Shown here piece by piece: positions 36,251 to 44,763 of a stretch of DNA of 48,533 nt. The stretch lies in the NCBI GenBank assembly GCA_947074105.1, contig CAMTON010000018.1, positions 1 through 48,533 of the forward strand, given 5' to 3'. The stretch is from an uncultured Bacteroidales bacterium (GTDB taxonomy: Bacteria; Bacteroidota; Bacteroidia; Bacteroidales; JAUNSR01). How positions within the stretch are numbered: the stretch's first letter is position 1; the number at the start of each line of letters is the position of its first letter. The position numbers were made by a program, and so were the translations under genes. The notes under the pieces were generated by a model. It did no database searches. It worked only from the letters and a program-made list of their open reading frames with translations, and was not told where the DNA came from.

Positions 36251-37432
36251 TTAAGGTACCATTTGATTTAGATTAGAAATAACCTCGGTCAACTGTTCCT
36301 TAGAAATCGATTCACCCGCATCAGTTACCGAAGAAGAAGAAAGGTCTGGCTTAATTTCAAGCTCTTTTTTCATAGCTTCCCATACCTCATCAGGATCAGG
36401 CACGATCCCGCCAAGTCGTCCGTAATGTTTTACAGGAACCGAACATTCTACCGCAAGCTTAACATCTTCGATCATCTGACCTGCATTAAGCTCCATCACA
36501 AGAATTCCTTTCATTTTCTTGCCAAGCTCGTAGATAGCTTTGGAAGGGAAAGGCCACAATGTGATCGGACGCAGAAGGCCTACTTTTACACCCTCTTTTG
36601 CCGCTGTTTCGATAGTTTTCTGACAAATACGGGCTGAAGAACCGAAAGCAACGATAAGATAGTCCGCGTCTTCGCAATTGATAGCTTCAAATCTCACCTC
36701 TTTATCTTCGATCTCTCTGTATTTTTTCTGAAAACGGATATTATTTCTTTCCATCTCTGCCGGATCAAGTTCCAGCGATGTAACTACATTTCTTTTTCTG
36801 TCTTTCGGTTTGCCAACCGAAGCCCATGGCGATCTCTCTTTGATCTCTTCCATAGTCTTACGTGGCTGAAAAGGAGGAAGGACCACCTTTTCCATCATCT
36901 GACCGATGATACCGTCTGCAAGGATCATGACAGGATTGTTATATTTAAAAGCCAGGTCAAAACCGTCTTTTACGAAATCTGCCATCTCCTGTACCGAAGC
37001 AGGCGCAAGAGTTATGACACGATAGTCACCGTGACCGCCGCCTTTTACAGTCTGGAAATAATCCGCCTGACTCGGCTGAATAGTTCCAAGACCCGGACCG
37101 CCGCGCATCACGTTTACGATAAGAGCCGGCAATTCTGCACCCGCGATATACGACATACCTTCCTGTTTAAGGCTCACACCGGGACTTGACGATGAAGTCA
37201 TCACGGTCTTACCGCATCCGGCACCGCCGTACACCATATTAATTGCCGCCACTTCACTCTCTGCCTGTAAAACAACCATACCGGTAGTTTTCCATGGCGC
37301 AAGAGCCATAAGCGTTTCCATTATTTCTGATTGGGGAGTGATGGGATAACCGAAGTACCCGTCACAACCGTAGCGTATAGCAGCATGTGCGATAGCTTCG
37401 TTTCCCTTCATTAATTTTATTTCTTCTGCCAT
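36251..37432 (-). CDS. korA: 2-oxoacid:ferredoxin oxidoreductase, alpha subunit
   Basis: The alpha subunit has the pyrimidine-binding domain (GNEAIAHAAIRYGCDGYFGY), EAEVAAINMVYGGAGCGK, and TSSSSPGVSLKQEG, then a C-terminal transketolase-type domain (LLRPITLWPFP, VVMELNAGQM-like region). 393 aa, consistent with a separate gamma subunit being encoded further on. It follows korD by 12 bp. Genome annotations often call such proteins VorB (branched-chain 2-oxoacid type), so the substrate is left open. Confidence 0.94.
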   Translation of the reverse strand: MAEEIKLMKGNEAIAHAAIRYGCDGYFGYPITPQSEIMETLMALAPWKTTGMVVLQAESEVAAINMVYGGAGCGKTVMTSSSSPGVSLKQEGMSYIAGAELPALIVNVMRGGPGLGTIQPSQADYFQTVKGGGHGDYRVITLAPASVQEMADFVKDGFDLAFKYNNPVMILADGIIGQMMEKVVLPPFQPRKTMEEIKERSPWASVGKPKDRKRNVVTSLELDPAEMERNNIRFQKKYREIEDKEVRFEAINCEDADYLIVAFGSSARICQKTIETAAKEGVKVGLLRPITLWPFPSKAIYELGKKMKGILVMELNAGQMIEDVKLAVECSVPVKHYGRLGGIVPDPDEVWEAMKKELEIKPDLSSSSVTDAGESISKEQLTEVISNLNQMVP

Positions 37433-37444
37433 AAGCCGGAAAAT

Positions 37445-37675
37445 TTAATCAACTTTTACTTTATATACTGTTATGCAGCCGTCAGGACATACATAACCGC
37501 AGTTTGCGCAACCTATACAATCGTCAGGTTTAGCGCTGTAAGCATAATGATAGCCTTTATCATTAACTTCTTTAGGCTCCAGAGCCAAAACGTTTACAGG
37601 ACATGCAACGACGCAAAGATCGCAACCTTTACAACGCTGAGTGTTTACCACAATCGCGCCTTTGATTTTAGCCAT
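37445..37675 (-). CDS. korD: 2-oxoacid:ferredoxin oxidoreductase, delta subunit (2[4Fe-4S] ferredoxin)
   Basis: A small electron-transfer subunit with two four-cysteine motifs, CKGCDLCVVACP and CIGCANCGYVCP, each able to hold one [4Fe-4S] cluster. The start is placed at the ATG at 37675 (MAKIKGAIVV). The longer frame from 37744 is excluded since the promoter (-7 element at 37704-37711) lies inside it and the extra residues are unlike the family. 76 aa. First gene of the korDA-small-korBC operon. Confidence 0.93.
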   Translation of the reverse strand: MAKIKGAIVVNTQRCKGCDLCVVACPVNVLALEPKEVNDKGYHYAYSAKPDDCIGCANCGYVCPDGCITVYKVKVD

Positions 37676-37926
37676 AAACTCTTCTTTATTAATTATTCGT
37701 TCGCAAAGATAATTTTTTAACGAAAAGAAAATAATAATTATCACTTTTCTTTATGCGAAAATTATGGAAAAACTAAATATAATTTAGTGATTTTTTTAAA
37801 ATATGCATATGTATGCATATTAATACTTAGTTTAATCAAACTATTTATGCTTTATTATGTATAAGTGAAAAATTAATTTATGTACTTTGTAAAGTATTAA
37901 TCCTAAGAATGATTACGGAATAAAAA
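37676..37926. promoter_or_regulatory. Divergent region between korD and the ygbA-like gene, with palindrome
   Basis: The kor promoter on the minus strand has a perfect -7 element (CAAAGATA on plus at 37704-37711). A nearly perfect palindrome lies at 37800-37821 (arms AATATGCATA and TATGCATATT, 2-bp centre), about 105 bp from each start codon. Its arms resemble the ATGCAT half-sites of NsrR operators, with one base less in the centre. A weak plus-strand promoter-like TACTTTG lies at 37883-37889. Confidence 0.5.
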
Positions 37927-38250
37927 ATGTTCACACGACAAACATCAACAATAACAAGAGAGAAAATCACTCTATATAAAATGATTCGCATATACTGTCG
38001 CGACAATCATAATAACATCTCCGGCAATCTCTGCGATGAGTGTGATGCTCTTTATAAATATGCCGAAGCACGTCTTTCAAAATGCCCTTTTAAAGAGGAA
38101 AAAACCACATGCAAGAAATGTACCGTTCATTGCTATCGTCCGCAGGAAAAAGAGATGATACGCGTTGTTATGCGTTATTCCGGCCCGCGAATGATACTAT
38201 ATCATCCCGTAGAAGCTATAAGACATCTTATAAAGGAACTTTCTCTTTAA
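37927..38250 (+). CDS. YgbA family protein (nitrous oxide-stimulated promoter family)
   Basis: A 107-residue cysteine-rich cytosolic protein. Family features are TREKITLYKMIRIYCRDNH, LCDECDALYKYAEARLSKCPF, KTTCKKCTVHCYR and MRYSGPRMILYHP. In Escherichia coli ygbA is induced by nitric oxide through NsrR and helps growth under nitrosative stress. The six or so cysteines could hold a metal. It is divergent from kor, an iron-sulfur enzyme that NO would damage. A palindrome stands between them. The 3' end overlaps a small minus-strand ORF. Confidence 0.92.
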   Translation: MFTRQTSTITREKITLYKMIRIYCRDNHNNISGNLCDECDALYKYAEARLSKCPFKEEKTTCKKCTVHCYRPQEKEMIRVVMRYSGPRMILYHPVEAIRHLIKELSL

Positions 38251-38431
38251 TGTCATGTTCACAAAGATTCTCTGTTTTTCTCTTTCCTGTAATTGCCATA
38301 TAAATAAAGACCAACTGAAGAAACCATATTATAAGAAATACGGTTCCGAGAGTTTTAATATACGGATTCTCTGTCATATATACGACAGGGCACGCAATAA
38401 GCGTTATCAATGTGAAGATAAATAGTGCCAT
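38228..38431 (-). CDS. Possible small two-helix membrane protein
   Basis: A 67-residue ORF with two hydrophobic helices (about 2-20 and 26-47) and a charged tail (KRKTENLCEHDIKEK). The 3' end overlaps the ygbA-like gene by 23 bp on the opposite strand. Helix pattern and sequence are protein-like, but there is no promoter match and no recognisable family. It may be real or a chance frame. Confidence 0.45.
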   Translation of the reverse strand: MALFIFTLITLIACPVVYMTENPYIKTLGTVFLIIWFLQLVFIYMAITGKRKTENLCEHDIKEKVPL

Positions 38432-38746
38432 AATTCATGTATTTATTCAGATGTGTTAATTGCAAAATAATGCTTTAAAACTGACCCCGGATCTAAAAAA
38501 AAGAGTCATATGTAATATTTATAAATATACTTAATTGCCGGCTTAAAACCAAATACATTAAGTATTTATATATCCATTTATTATATTCTGAATATTATTT
38601 AAGATTCAGATTTTTTAAAATTATATTTTGTTATATTATTAATCCCCCTGATTTTGTCCCGCTTCTTTTTATATTTGAATTAAAATATTGATTAATGAAT
38701 TAAAGAACGTATTTATCCGTCATCCGGAAATCGAAGAAGTACGTCT
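38432..38746. other. Intergenic stretch before the carbonic anhydrase terminator
   Basis: AT-rich, no gene. A 9-bp inverted repeat (38527-38535 with 38557-38565) without a clear T-run is the only structure seen. Confidence 0.4.
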
Positions 38747-38817
38747 TTTAAAAAACAAAAGTCGCTGCGACCGGAAATCTCCATGAGATACCGGAAGACA
38801 GCGACTTCCTTTTTTAT
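38747..38817 (-). terminator. Terminator of the carbonic anhydrase unit (minus strand)
   Basis: A 9-bp outer stem (38759-38767 with 38799-38807) with an inner CCGG/CCGG pairing. On the minus strand it is followed by TTTTGTTTTTT. Confidence 0.85.
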
Positions 38818-38870
38818 GAAAAGAAATAGTTAAGATTGTATTATTAATTAATTATACCCGTACTATACAT

Positions 38871-39554
38871 TTATACAGCATCCGCATGTGTACATGAATG
38901 CTCACGGCATTTACATTCCTTCGGCATATCTTCAAACAGGAATTCCACATTACCTGTGTCAATATCATGATAAGCAGCTACTATACCAATCTTTCCTTCA
39001 TCGTAAAGTTCTCTCAGAACCGCGCTTCTGGTAAGGATTTCATCCATTGAGTGGTGGATGTTATGCTGAGTCACCGCGTCAACAAATTCAGGCGAAGTGC
39101 ACGAACAGCCGGGTTTTTCCTTTTTAACCTCATCAATAGAAACATCAAGCTTTCTCAGAAGCTGAGTCAGCTGACCCACTTCTTTTCCTGCACACGCACC
39201 CTGCGAAGCTCCGCATTTGCTGTGTCCGAGGATCATGATAAGTTTTGAACCTACCACTTTACACGCATATTCCATACTGCCGATGATATCGTCGTTCAGG
39301 ATATTCCCCGCTATACGAAGACTGAAAATGTCGCCAAGACCCTGGTCGAAAATAAGTTCCGCGGAAGTTCGGCTGTCCATACAGCTAAGAATAATAGCGA
39401 AAGGATGCTGACCATGTTTGTAATACTGTACCTGATCAAGAAGATTACGGTTCAGTTTCAGATTATTGACAAAGCGCTCATTTCCCTCTTTAAGGAACTG
39501 AAGTGCTTTCTGTGGAGTCATTGTCGCAAGTGTTTCTGAAGTATGTAGTTTCAT
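38871..39554 (-). CDS. Beta-class carbonic anhydrase
   Basis: Interconverts carbon dioxide and bicarbonate. Zinc-binding pattern: SCMDSR (Cys58, with Asp60/Arg62 dyad) and GHSKCGA (His111, Cys114). RIAGNI is the family-conserved strand. The C-terminus is rich in cysteine and histidine (CKCREHSCTHADAV), an extra possible metal-binding tail. 227 aa. It is followed upstream on the same strand by a SulP transporter (61-bp gap), so the pair is probably one unit for bicarbonate supply. Confidence 0.95.
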   Translation of the reverse strand: MKLHTSETLATMTPQKALQFLKEGNERFVNNLKLNRNLLDQVQYYKHGQHPFAIILSCMDSRTSAELIFDQGLGDIFSLRIAGNILNDDIIGSMEYACKVVGSKLIMILGHSKCGASQGACAGKEVGQLTQLLRKLDVSIDEVKKEKPGCSCTSPEFVDAVTQHNIHHSMDEILTRSAVLRELYDEGKIGIVAAYHDIDTGNVEFLFEDMPKECKCREHSCTHADAV

Positions 39555-39615
39555 ATTTTTTTTCTGTTTTAATTAGTTCGTTAAATTCTTTATTATTGGT
39601 ATTTAGATTTATTGT

Positions 39616-40896
39616 TCAGATTCCTTTTACTTTTAAAACTATAAGTCTGATTTTATCCAGTGTATCTTCTCTGTTTGATATAGCGTGTATTATTACGAAT
39701 GCCAGAAGACCGAGAGCAACACCGGAAAGAAGGTCAAGTAACACAACACCACCCAGGGTTACGATAAAAGGAATAAAGCTCGCGATTCCTTTTTTCCAGA
39801 AATGGATAAACAGGGCAGGGCGCGCAAGTTTGTAACCTACAAGGATAAGCACAGCCGCAAGGGTAGCCATCGGGATCATATTGATAAGCACCGGAATAAG
39901 GATGATGCTCAGGATAAGGAATATTCCGTGAATTACGCTCGATAGTTTTGATGTAGCGCCCGCTTTCGCGTTTGCCGAACTTCTTACCACAACCGATGTC
40001 ATCGGCAGACCTCCGATTAATGAGCTGATAAGGTTTCCGATACCCTGTGCCTTAAGTTCACGGTTGGTATCAGTCATTCTTCCTTTATTATCCATCTTAT
40101 CGGCAGCATCAATACAAAGCAAAGTTTCTATTGAAGCGACGATAGCGATAGTAATACCTATTGTCCACACACGGGGATCTGTAAAGCCGCTGAAATCAGG
40201 AAACGTAAACATCTTCCCGAAATCGCTGATGCTTTCAGCAACAGGGATCTGTACAAGCATCGCATCGCTCTGTGTAAGCGCGCTTCCTGAATTTTTGAAT
40301 ATGATGTTAGCTATGATTCCCACGATCACCGCAACAAGAGCGGCAGGGATAACGTTAAGTTTTTTAAGAAACCCTACGCTGTTCCACGCAAGAAGGATAG
40401 CTATTGAGATAGCCGTAATTATGATAGCTCCCCAGTGAACGTTTTCGAAAAACGATGCAGTTTCGCCACTGTCTGTCCAGCCTACGGCAGGAGCAAGCTG
40501 TTTAAGAATGATAATTATTCCGATACCTCCGAGCATTCCTTCGATTACGTTTGAAGGAAAGAACTTTGATATCGCGCCTGCTTTAAGGAAGCCCAGTATG
40601 ATCTGTATTATACCCGCTATCATGCCGGCAAGAAGGATCAGTTCAAAAGAACCCAGATCAATGATTCCCGCTATAAGAATTGCAGTAAGTCCGGCAGCGG
40701 GACCGGATACGCTTATATGTGAATTACTTAACCATCCGACGATTATACCGCCGATAATACCTGAAATAATACCTGACAAAGGAGGCGCTCCCGATGCTAC
40801 TGCGATTCCGAGACAAAGTGGAAGGGCCACAAGATAGACTACAAGTCCTGATGATGTATTGGTTTTAATATGTGAAATGATATCTTTTTTTTGCAT
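39616..40896 (-). CDS. SulP family anion transporter, without STAS domain
   Basis: Inner-membrane transporter of the SLC26/SulP family, 426 aa, with 10-12 hydrophobic helices. Family motifs are VYLVALPLCLGIAVASG, ISGPAAGLTA-like SVSGPAAGLTAI, GGLPMTSVVVRSSAN (the conserved loop), and an ending at DKIRLIVLKVKGI, so the cytosolic STAS domain found in most SulP proteins is absent. The anion is likely bicarbonate, because the next gene is a carbonic anhydrase, as in BicA-type systems. Sulfate cannot be excluded. It precedes carbonic anhydrase by 61 bp. Confidence 0.92.
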   Translation of the reverse strand: MQKKDIISHIKTNTSSGLVVYLVALPLCLGIAVASGAPPLSGIISGIIGGIIVGWLSNSHISVSGPAAGLTAILIAGIIDLGSFELILLAGMIAGIIQIILGFLKAGAISKFFPSNVIEGMLGGIGIIIILKQLAPAVGWTDSGETASFFENVHWGAIIITAISIAILLAWNSVGFLKKLNVIPAALVAVIVGIIANIIFKNSGSALTQSDAMLVQIPVAESISDFGKMFTFPDFSGFTDPRVWTIGITIAIVASIETLLCIDAADKMDNKGRMTDTNRELKAQGIGNLISSLIGGLPMTSVVVRSSANAKAGATSKLSSVIHGIFLILSIILIPVLINMIPMATLAAVLILVGYKLARPALFIHFWKKGIASFIPFIVTLGGVVLLDLLSGVALGLLAFVIIHAISNREDTLDKIRLIVLKVKGI

Positions 40897-41053
40897 ATGA
40901 ATTAATTGTCTAAAATGTTATTTGGCAACGATTTTATTGCCGTAAATAATATTTAAAGGCATGAGGATAACGGTTTCCGTTAAAAAGCGGAAACTACAAT
41001 CTCGAAACGGTTATATCAATGATATATCCGCTTATCAGTAACAAATACAAAAA

Positions 41054-41446
41054 TCAGATTTCGGGAGGGGGAGTTGTAAATTCGATATGAGGTGCCACAT
41101 GATTGTTCATGTGTGCATCCGAGGAGTGAAGTCTGACATGAATGATCTCTGCCAGATAGCTTTCGGAAGCGTGCGGGATAAGTTCATCTTCACTGCTACC
41201 GTTGTCTTCCTCAAGAGGAAGAGTGTTGGGAACTGCTTCGGCAGACGTATTAGGGCTGTCGCAGTCAGTATAATGCATACAGTCGATCATCGTATTGACG
41301 ATTGATTCGAGACTGCATTCTACAGTTGTAATATGTTGTGTCGCCCGGTTAAGAGCAGGAAAAGTCGTATTGAAAACCATTATCAGACAGATAAGGGTCA
41401 TCAATATATACCGGAAATATGATATGTTACGATCTTTTCTCAACAT
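41054..41446 (-). CDS. Small exported protein with C-terminal proline/histidine tail
   Basis: Not recognised. A 130-residue protein with an N-terminal membrane/signal segment (about residues 11-32, FRYILMTLICLIMVF). Then come an acidic low-complexity part and a histidine-containing end (IHVRLHSSDAHMNNH), closing with TTPPPEI. Its plan (short basic start, one helix, histidines, proline-proline tail) resembles that of the protein at 3998-4345. It is on the same strand as SulP, 157 bp upstream of it. A role at the outer side of the membrane beside the transporter is only a guess. Confidence 0.65.
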   Translation of the reverse strand: MLRKDRNISYFRYILMTLICLIMVFNTTFPALNRATQHITTVECSLESIVNTMIDCMHYTDCDSPNTSAEAVPNTLPLEEDNGSSEDELIPHASESYLAEIIHVRLHSSDAHMNNHVAPHIEFTTPPPEI

Positions 41447-41593
41447 TAATTACTTGTTTGTTATTTATGAAATCTATAATTATTCGTGTTCTATATATTA
41501 CAAATATAAGAATTAAAGCTATATATATCAATAGCTATAACTAACAAAAGGGAATTTTAATTTATTGATTTATCGGTTGTTAATCAATATATA

Positions 41594-42832
41594 TTATGCC
41601 ACTTTTTCTTTTAAAAGTGTTTCATTAGCTTCTTCGTTGATATCTTTTCCTGCGTAAGCTTTCTCAGCAAGACGTTTCACGATAAGTACGAAACCACCTG
41701 TCAGGATAAGGTTAAGCACAAGGCTAAGGATAGAAATGATAAGGATAGGACCGCCAAGGTTGTAGCCCAGAGCTATCATAAGAATTCCCGCGCCTACCTC
41801 TCCGCGTGTGAACATACCGATTGAAAGAGCAAGACGTTCATATATGCTTCTGTTTCTGTAGCACAATACAGGGAACATTTTACCGATATTTGAAATCACC
41901 GTTACTATAAGTACGTTCATTCCGATTTCACCCCATGACATCATAGGTTGAGATCCCGTAACCGAAGTCACACCTTCAACAACCGCGTTAGAAAAGTCGC
42001 TGCTGATGAAAAGCGGAGTGCTCAGACCAACAAGCATCATAAATACATAAGAGATTGAATCGGTGATTCGCAGTTCCGTACGTGTAATGATATGACCGCT
42101 GTGATGTTTCATCACCATACCAAGAACGAATGCGGGAAGAAGGATTTCAATATGTAACGCGCCTTCAGCTCCGAAGAACTTCTTTGTTACGACATAGACC
42201 GCCTGTGAGATGACAACGATAGATACAGCCCATGTAAGAATCATCCACCAGCTCTGATTAGGGTTGTAAGAGCTCAGTTTTTTCCATCCGAACCAAAGCA
42301 GGAAAGCGATGATTGCGATAACGAAAAACAGCTGCGGACGCATGCCGATAATCATGATCTGAAGCGGAATCATAAGAAGAATTGTATCAAGGTCGTCGAA
42401 AATTGCAAGCACCTGCGTCTTTTTGTAGATCCATGCCTGACGAAGACCGGCAGCGGCAAGCATCGTAAACAGGATTCCGGCAGATGTAGGAGCGGCAAAA
42501 CGTCCGATAAGCAGGTTTTCCTTCCACGCGTCCCACGAAGTAAGATATTCCGAAGGAAGAAGATACATGTAATAGAGCGAAACCATGATCCATGGCAGGG
42601 CGGCGGTGGCCATGGCGATGAAATAGTCGGCAACATAACCGCGCCAACGGGTTTTGTCGAGCTCGAACTCGCGTCCTACGTTAATCATAATAAACGAAAG
42701 ACAGATAAACATAAGTGTGTCTGATCCAAACTTAATCTGACTGTAAACTCCGGTCTCAACGGCCAAAGGCAAAATCTGAGACATAACCAATCCCATTATC
42801 AGGAATAAGGAAAGCAAAACGATTTTCTTCAT
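41594..42832 (-). CDS. CPA2-type cation:proton antiporter
   Basis: A 412-residue integral membrane protein with about 12 helices. Antiporter-like features are IMINVGREFE, GRFAAPTSAGILFTMLAAAGLR, AIFDDLDTILLM (with the paired aspartates typical of proton antiporters), and MFTRGEVGAGILMIALGYN near the end. No C-terminal TrkA domain is present. It likely exchanges sodium or potassium for protons. A SulP carrier of the sodium-dependent type would gain from such an antiporter, which recycles sodium. Confidence 0.88.
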   Translation of the reverse strand: MKKIVLLSLFLIMGLVMSQILPLAVETGVYSQIKFGSDTLMFICLSFIMINVGREFELDKTRWRGYVADYFIAMATAALPWIMVSLYYMYLLPSEYLTSWDAWKENLLIGRFAAPTSAGILFTMLAAAGLRQAWIYKKTQVLAIFDDLDTILLMIPLQIMIIGMRPQLFFVIAIIAFLLWFGWKKLSSYNPNQSWWMILTWAVSIVVISQAVYVVTKKFFGAEGALHIEILLPAFVLGMVMKHHSGHIITRTELRITDSISYVFMMLVGLSTPLFISSDFSNAVVEGVTSVTGSQPMMSWGEIGMNVLIVTVISNIGKMFPVLCYRNRSIYERLALSIGMFTRGEVGAGILMIALGYNLGGPILIISILSLVLNLILTGGFVLIVKRLAEKAYAGKDINEEANETLLKEKVA

Positions 42833-43287
42833 TTTTTATATAAGTATTAGAATTGAAACAACACCTCAGAATTACACTGTCGGATTACCACCTAATTATA
42901 ATCCGGCTACTTTATACCATAGTCACAATATTCCGGGAGAGGGAAGCGTGTTAATAATTTTTCTTCCCGTCATAAATATATGTATTATAGATAATTATTC
43001 AAATCTCAAATTTGCTCCGATAATAAATTTTAAGATTTTTACAGATTATTTTCTTATAAAAAGGCTGACGGCAATCAAAACGCTAATAATTGGCGTATTA
43101 GTGTTTCATTTTGCTTTCAGGCAACGACGCAGATTTGTATTTATTGTGTTCCGGGTGAATTTTTTTAATTTTTTTGATATGGTTCTAAAATAAAGAGACG
43201 AAGACTTAAAATAGGGAGATTAATAAACTAAAACCTGCGGTTCGTTATTCTAATAATATAAAAGTACCTCTATAACGATAAATTCAG
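42833..43287. promoter_or_regulatory. Divergent region between the antiporter and the hydrolase
   Basis: 455 bp with no convincing gene; the 81-codon frame at 42948-43193 looks like random AT-rich translation. It holds a 7-bp hairpin in the antiporter leader (42881-42887 with 42899-42905), a 6-bp repeat (42941-42946 with 42963-42968) and an 11-bp inverted repeat (43078-43088 with 43096-43106, one G-U pair). No perfect TAnnTTTG match was seen. Confidence 0.4.
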
Positions 43288-44160
43288 ATGAAAGACTTCT
43301 TCATTACTGCCGCTGACGGACTAAAAATCGCGACAGCATTTTTTGATGTTGAAAATCCAAAAGCTCTTGTTCAGATAATTCACGGCTCCGCGGAGCATAA
43401 AGAACGTTATTTCGAGCTTTGTCACTATCTTAACCGCCATCATTATGCGGTGATAATATGTGATAACCGCGGTCACGGCGCTTCACTTAACAAGGAGTAT
43501 AAGCTCGGATATATGGACGGATATAAGCCTGTGCTTGATGACTTATTTCTTGTCAGCGGACATATACGCAATGCACACCCCGATAAAGAACTTTTTCTTA
43601 TAGGCCATTCGCTCGGCTCAGTGTTCGCACGGCTCTATCTGGAGGAGCATGATGATGAAATAAGCAAGCTTGTGCTCAGCGGAACGGTAGATTATAATCC
43701 TATGACACCGATAGGAATTATGCTGGCAAGATTTATAATTCTATTAAAAGGAAAACATGGTTATTGCGGGCTGCTGCGTAAAGTTGTGAAGAACGGTAAA
43801 GACATATCGTGGGTGAGCGCGAATGAAAAAAATCTCTATGAATATATGCGTGATCCTTTATGCGGATTTCCTTACACCAACAGCGCCTGTCTCACCATTC
43901 TGGAATCCGTAAAGGAACTGGCGGAAACTACACATTTCAAATGCCGGAATCCGTCGCTGCCGATACTCAGCGTATCGGGTTCTCTTGATCCGGTAACAGG
44001 AGGAAGGCGGGGACTTGCAATGAGTTTCGAACTTCTCGAAAGCGAAGGTTATCTTGACTTCTCTAATATCATCTATCCTAAGATGAAACACGAAGTGCTC
44101 AATGAAACAGGAAAACAGAAAGTATTTGGCGACATTCTGAAATTTTTCAAACAGAAATAA
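43288..44160 (+). CDS. Alpha/beta hydrolase (monoacylglycerol lipase / S33-like)
   Basis: A 290-residue serine hydrolase. The nucleophile elbow GHSLGS sits near residue 111, the oxyanion-side motif is QIIHGSAEHKERY, the acid aspartate is in SGSLDPVTGG and the histidine is in KMKHEVLNE. The set fits the lysophospholipase/monoacylglycerol lipase group (annotated as serine aminopeptidase S33). No signal peptide, so cytosolic. Preceded by a 455-bp region and followed by the GC-rich element. Confidence 0.9.
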   Translation: MKDFFITAADGLKIATAFFDVENPKALVQIIHGSAEHKERYFELCHYLNRHHYAVIICDNRGHGASLNKEYKLGYMDGYKPVLDDLFLVSGHIRNAHPDKELFLIGHSLGSVFARLYLEEHDDEISKLVLSGTVDYNPMTPIGIMLARFIILLKGKHGYCGLLRKVVKNGKDISWVSANEKNLYEYMRDPLCGFPYTNSACLTILESVKELAETTHFKCRNPSLPILSVSGSLDPVTGGRRGLAMSFELLESEGYLDFSNIIYPKMKHEVLNETGKQKVFGDILKFFKQK

Positions 44161-44197
44161 TAAAACTCTTTTTTTAATAAACCTTCTTCATTTCCTC

Positions 44198-44303
44198 GAT
44201 TCCCGGAAATGTTACGTCCGTCTTACGGCAGGAGTCAGACCGGACACCGAAAGGAAGACTTACGACTCTCCGCCGGAAGGCTGTCTGCCCGCGTCAGGGA
44301 ATC
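44198..44303. repeat. GC-rich structured element between the hydrolase and the small ORF
   Basis: A roughly 105-bp block whose base composition is much richer in G and C than the flanking DNA. It is closed by a 7-bp stem (44198-44204 with 44297-44303). Inside are GTCCG (44216-44220) with CGGAC (44241-44245), GAGTC (44232-44236) with GACTC (44264-44268), and a CCGAAAGG tetraloop hairpin (44248-44255). The sequence might be a structured RNA or a copy of an interspersed repeat; only one copy is in this window, so repetition cannot be tested here. Confidence 0.5.
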
Positions 44304-44343
44304 CTGAAAAATAAAGGGGTAAAATAAAAAAACTGATAATAGT

Positions 44344-44394
44344 AAAATTCTTATGTGCCTGTGTCATTCTTTTACACAGTCGCGTAAGAATTTT
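44344..44394 (+). other. Long imperfect hairpin upstream of the small ORF
   Basis: A 10-bp outer stem (44344-44353 with 44385-44394) encloses a second stem (44359-44364 with 44374-44379). A short T-rich run with an interrupting G follows. It ends 25 bp before the small ORF and may be a terminator for the hydrolase or a leader structure. Confidence 0.5.
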
Positions 44395-44419
44395 GTTGTA
44401 TAATTAATTCTGATATGAT

Positions 44420-44665
44420 ATGAAAGATAAATCTATGACAAACGGAACCGGTGTAAAGAGGCTGTATATTTCATTTGAAGCGGAAGCGGCAGAAAGAGAT
44501 TATGAGCTCAGGGAAAACAATCTGAAAAATATAATGGAAGAGGTGGACCGTAAATGCGCGCCTACTGACGTAATAATGGTTCTGCGACAGGTTTGTCCCG
44601 AAATATCCGATATCGGAAAGAAAAACAGAAAAAGTAAATGTATAAGTTTCAGAAGCAACAGATGA
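44420..44665 (+). CDS. Hypothetical small protein (81 aa)
   Basis: Not recognised. No signal or membrane helix. It is rich in Glu, Arg and Lys with an amphipathic helical core (EAEAAERDYELRENNLKNI) and a basic tail (GKKNRKSKC). Codon use and base composition are like those of neighbouring genes, which supports a real gene, but no family match is known to me. The start ATG follows an AT-rich region with a long hairpin. Confidence 0.5.
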   Translation: MKDKSMTNGTGVKRLYISFEAEAAERDYELRENNLKNIMEEVDRKCAPTDVIMVLRQVCPEISDIGKKNRKSKCISFRSNR

Positions 44666-44703
44666 AGAGAAAAGGGGGAATGTAATTCAGGTTTATTCAA
44701 TAT

Positions 44704-44750
44704 ATAAAAAATGAGACCGTAATATAATAATGTATTATATCCGGTCTCAT
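44704..44750 (-). terminator. Terminator of the DUF4923 gene (minus strand)
   Basis: A 9-bp stem (44711-44719 with 44742-44750), extended by AT pairs inside. On the minus strand a TTTTTT run follows. It lies 14 bp after the stop codon. Confidence 0.85.
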
Positions 44751-44763
44751 TCACCTTATTGAA

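Noticed and set aside
42948-43193. 81-codon frame between the antiporter and the hydrolase
   Set aside because: Ile/Phe/Asn-rich product typical of translated AT-rich DNA; no promoter or ribosome-binding context and an inverted repeat within.
44198-44303. Cobalamin riboswitch
   Set aside because: Some pieces (CCGGAAGG, GTCAGG) resemble parts of the consensus, but the order is wrong and the full B12 box is missing; no B12-related gene follows.
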